Source: Bradyrhizobium sp. 195
GTDB taxonomy: Bacteria > Pseudomonadota > Alphaproteobacteria > Rhizobiales > Xanthobacteraceae
Direction: 5' to 3'
NCBI RefSeq assembly: GCF_023101665.1
Contig: NZ_CP082161.1
Location: 7,130,001 to 7,194,000, forward strand
Length of the DNA: 64,000 bases
The position numbers and the translations under genes are program-made. Shown here piece after piece: positions 62,676-64,000 of this stretch; within the stretch, counting starts at the first letter, position 1, and every line of letters starts with the position of its first letter. The notes beneath the pieces are model-generated. The model saw only the letters and a list, made by a program, of their open reading frames with translations, did no database searches and was not told the origin of the DNA.

Positions 62676-62704
62676 TTGACAGGATCGCGGCCAAGCCATA
62701 TTTC
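62676..62704 (+). promoter_or_regulatory. Probable sigma-70-type promoter of groESL
   Basis: TTGACA at 62676-62681 and TATTTC at 62699-62704 with 17-nt spacing, just upstream of the CIRCE operator. The start of transcription would fall near 62711, so the operator covers the first transcribed bases. Confidence 0.6.
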
Positions 62705-62715
62705 CGGGCCCACTA

Positions 62716-62742
62716 TTAGCACTCGGAAAGCCCGATTGCTAA
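62716..62742 (+). promoter_or_regulatory. CIRCE operator (HrcA binding site)
   Basis: TTAGCACTC (62716-62724), 9-nt spacer, GATTGCTAA (62734-62742). It matches the consensus TTAGCACTC-N9-GAGTGCTAA except for one base (T for G) in the right half. It indicates HrcA control of this groESL operon. Confidence 0.9.
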
Positions 62743-62835
62743 GCGCGCCGTTCGATCCTCGGGATAGGGGGTGGACGGAAGCGCCGCCCCACCCACTTCC
62801 ACTACTTCCGAAGCGAGCCTCCAAAGGGAAACGTC

Positions 62836-63132
62836 ATGGCTAAATCCAAATTTCGTCCGCTGCATGACCGTGTCGTGGTCAAACGTATCGACGCCGAGGA
62901 AAAGACCAAGGGCGGCATCATCATTCCGGACACCGCCAAGGAAAAGCCATCCCAGGGCGAGGTTGTCGCCGTCGGCCCCGGTGGCCGCGACGAGGCCGGC
63001 AAGCTGACCCCGATCGACCTCAAGGTCGGCGACCGCGTGCTGTTCGGCAAGTGGTCGGGCACCGAGGTCAAGATCGACAACGAAGATCTCCTGATCATGA
63101 AGGAGTCGGACATCATGGGCGTTCTGGCCTAA
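62836..63132 (+). CDS. groES: Co-chaperonin GroES
   Basis: GroES caps the GroEL folding chamber. The 98-residue product starts with [20 protein letters not shown], contains the mobile loop [16 protein letters not shown] and ends [19 protein letters not shown] operator and promoter lie upstream. Followed by groEL after 150 nt. Bradyrhizobium genomes carry several groESL copies with different regulation; this one belongs to the CIRCE/HrcA class. Confidence 0.97.
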   Translation: MAKSKFRPLHDRVVVKRIDAEEKTKGGIIIPDTAKEKPSQGEVVAVGPGGRDEAGKLTPIDLKVGDRVLFGKWSGTEVKIDNEDLLIMKESDIMGVLA

Positions 63133-63159
63133 GGCCGTCAGCCTGAACAGCCGCTGAAT

Positions 63160-63194
63160 GTCATGCCCGGGTCGCCGAGATCCGGGCATCCATC
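63160..63194. repeat. Half palindromic element, family A (copy 3)
   Basis: GTCATGCCCGGGTC GCCGA GATCCGGGCATCCA: one hairpin with the family A left boxes (GTCAT, ATCCA) but no right half. It lies between groES and groEL and so is transcribed within the operon. Confidence 0.65.
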
Positions 63195-63231
63195 ATTCCA
63201 CCGGGTTCGACCTGCGGACCCCCGGACATGA

Positions 63232-64000
<769 letters not shown>

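Noticed and set aside
62640..62835. ROSE-type RNA thermometer upstream of groES
   Set aside because: ROSE elements lie before small heat-shock genes and pair with the ribosome-binding site through a UYGCU motif; here a CIRCE operator is present and no such pairing was found.

Overview
The window reads as chromosomal DNA of an alphaproteobacterium of the Bradyrhizobium/Rhodopseudomonas group (Nitrobacteraceae). This rests on the very high GC content, on gene families and gene orders typical of Rhizobiales (hisZ-hisG, DUF2093 next to xseA, DUF6101, DUF4170, a waaA-lpxK operon, degenerate-EAL and orphan CheY/CheZ proteins) and on an almost residue-for-residue relationship of one hydrolase to the fluoroacetate dehalogenase known from R. 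palustris. No rRNA, tRNA, CRISPR array, insertion sequence or prophage was recognised. Both window edges cut genes: an RNase T2 at the left, groEL at the right.

Layout. 0-10 kb: RNase T2 end, rlmJ, a cold-shock gene with a structured leader, an outer-membrane beta-barrel, uvrC, then a tight pgsA-moaD-moaE-prmB operon and a membrane pair (holin-like, YihY/BrkB). 10-20 kb: a methyltransferase divergent from a winged-helix/TPR regulator, a degenerate EAL protein, a HAD hydrolase, an orphan cheY, ribF, ileS-lspA. 20-28 kb: a paired M16 protease (one active, one inactive subunit), arfB, and a four-gene module of c-type cytochrome, glyoxalase-fold protein, Tat-exported small subunit and GMC oxidoreductase. 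28-41 kb: mutL, rsmD, a pseudouridine synthase with a huge disordered Arg/Asp/Gly tail, tadA, a fluoroacetate-dehalogenase-like hydrolase, purD, a four-gene hydrolase/membrane/winged-helix cluster of unknown role, xseA. 41-45 kb: an accessory-looking stretch of palindromic elements and very small genes. 45-51 kb: a minus-strand operon tldE, IMPase, DUF4170, DUF374 acyltransferase, waaA, lpxK (lipid A/Kdo assembly). 51-64 kb: ubiA, rsmE, hisZ-hisG, a GT2 plus ChbG/NaxD-type deacetylase pair, L,D-transpeptidase, cheZ, a lipoprotein, and groES-groEL behind a CIRCE operator.

Most of the window is housekeeping. The most unusual signal between the genes is a set of palindromic elements of about 70-130 bp. 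At least four sequence families share one architecture: terminal GTCAT/ATGAC boxes, inner ATCCA/TGGAT boxes, and hairpin arms whose two sides change together. Most of them sit where two genes converge. Other leads worth testing are the GMC/cytochrome/VOC module, the hydrolase-membrane-regulator cluster, the GT2-deacetylase pair, and a hydrolase whose nucleophile serine is replaced by alanine.
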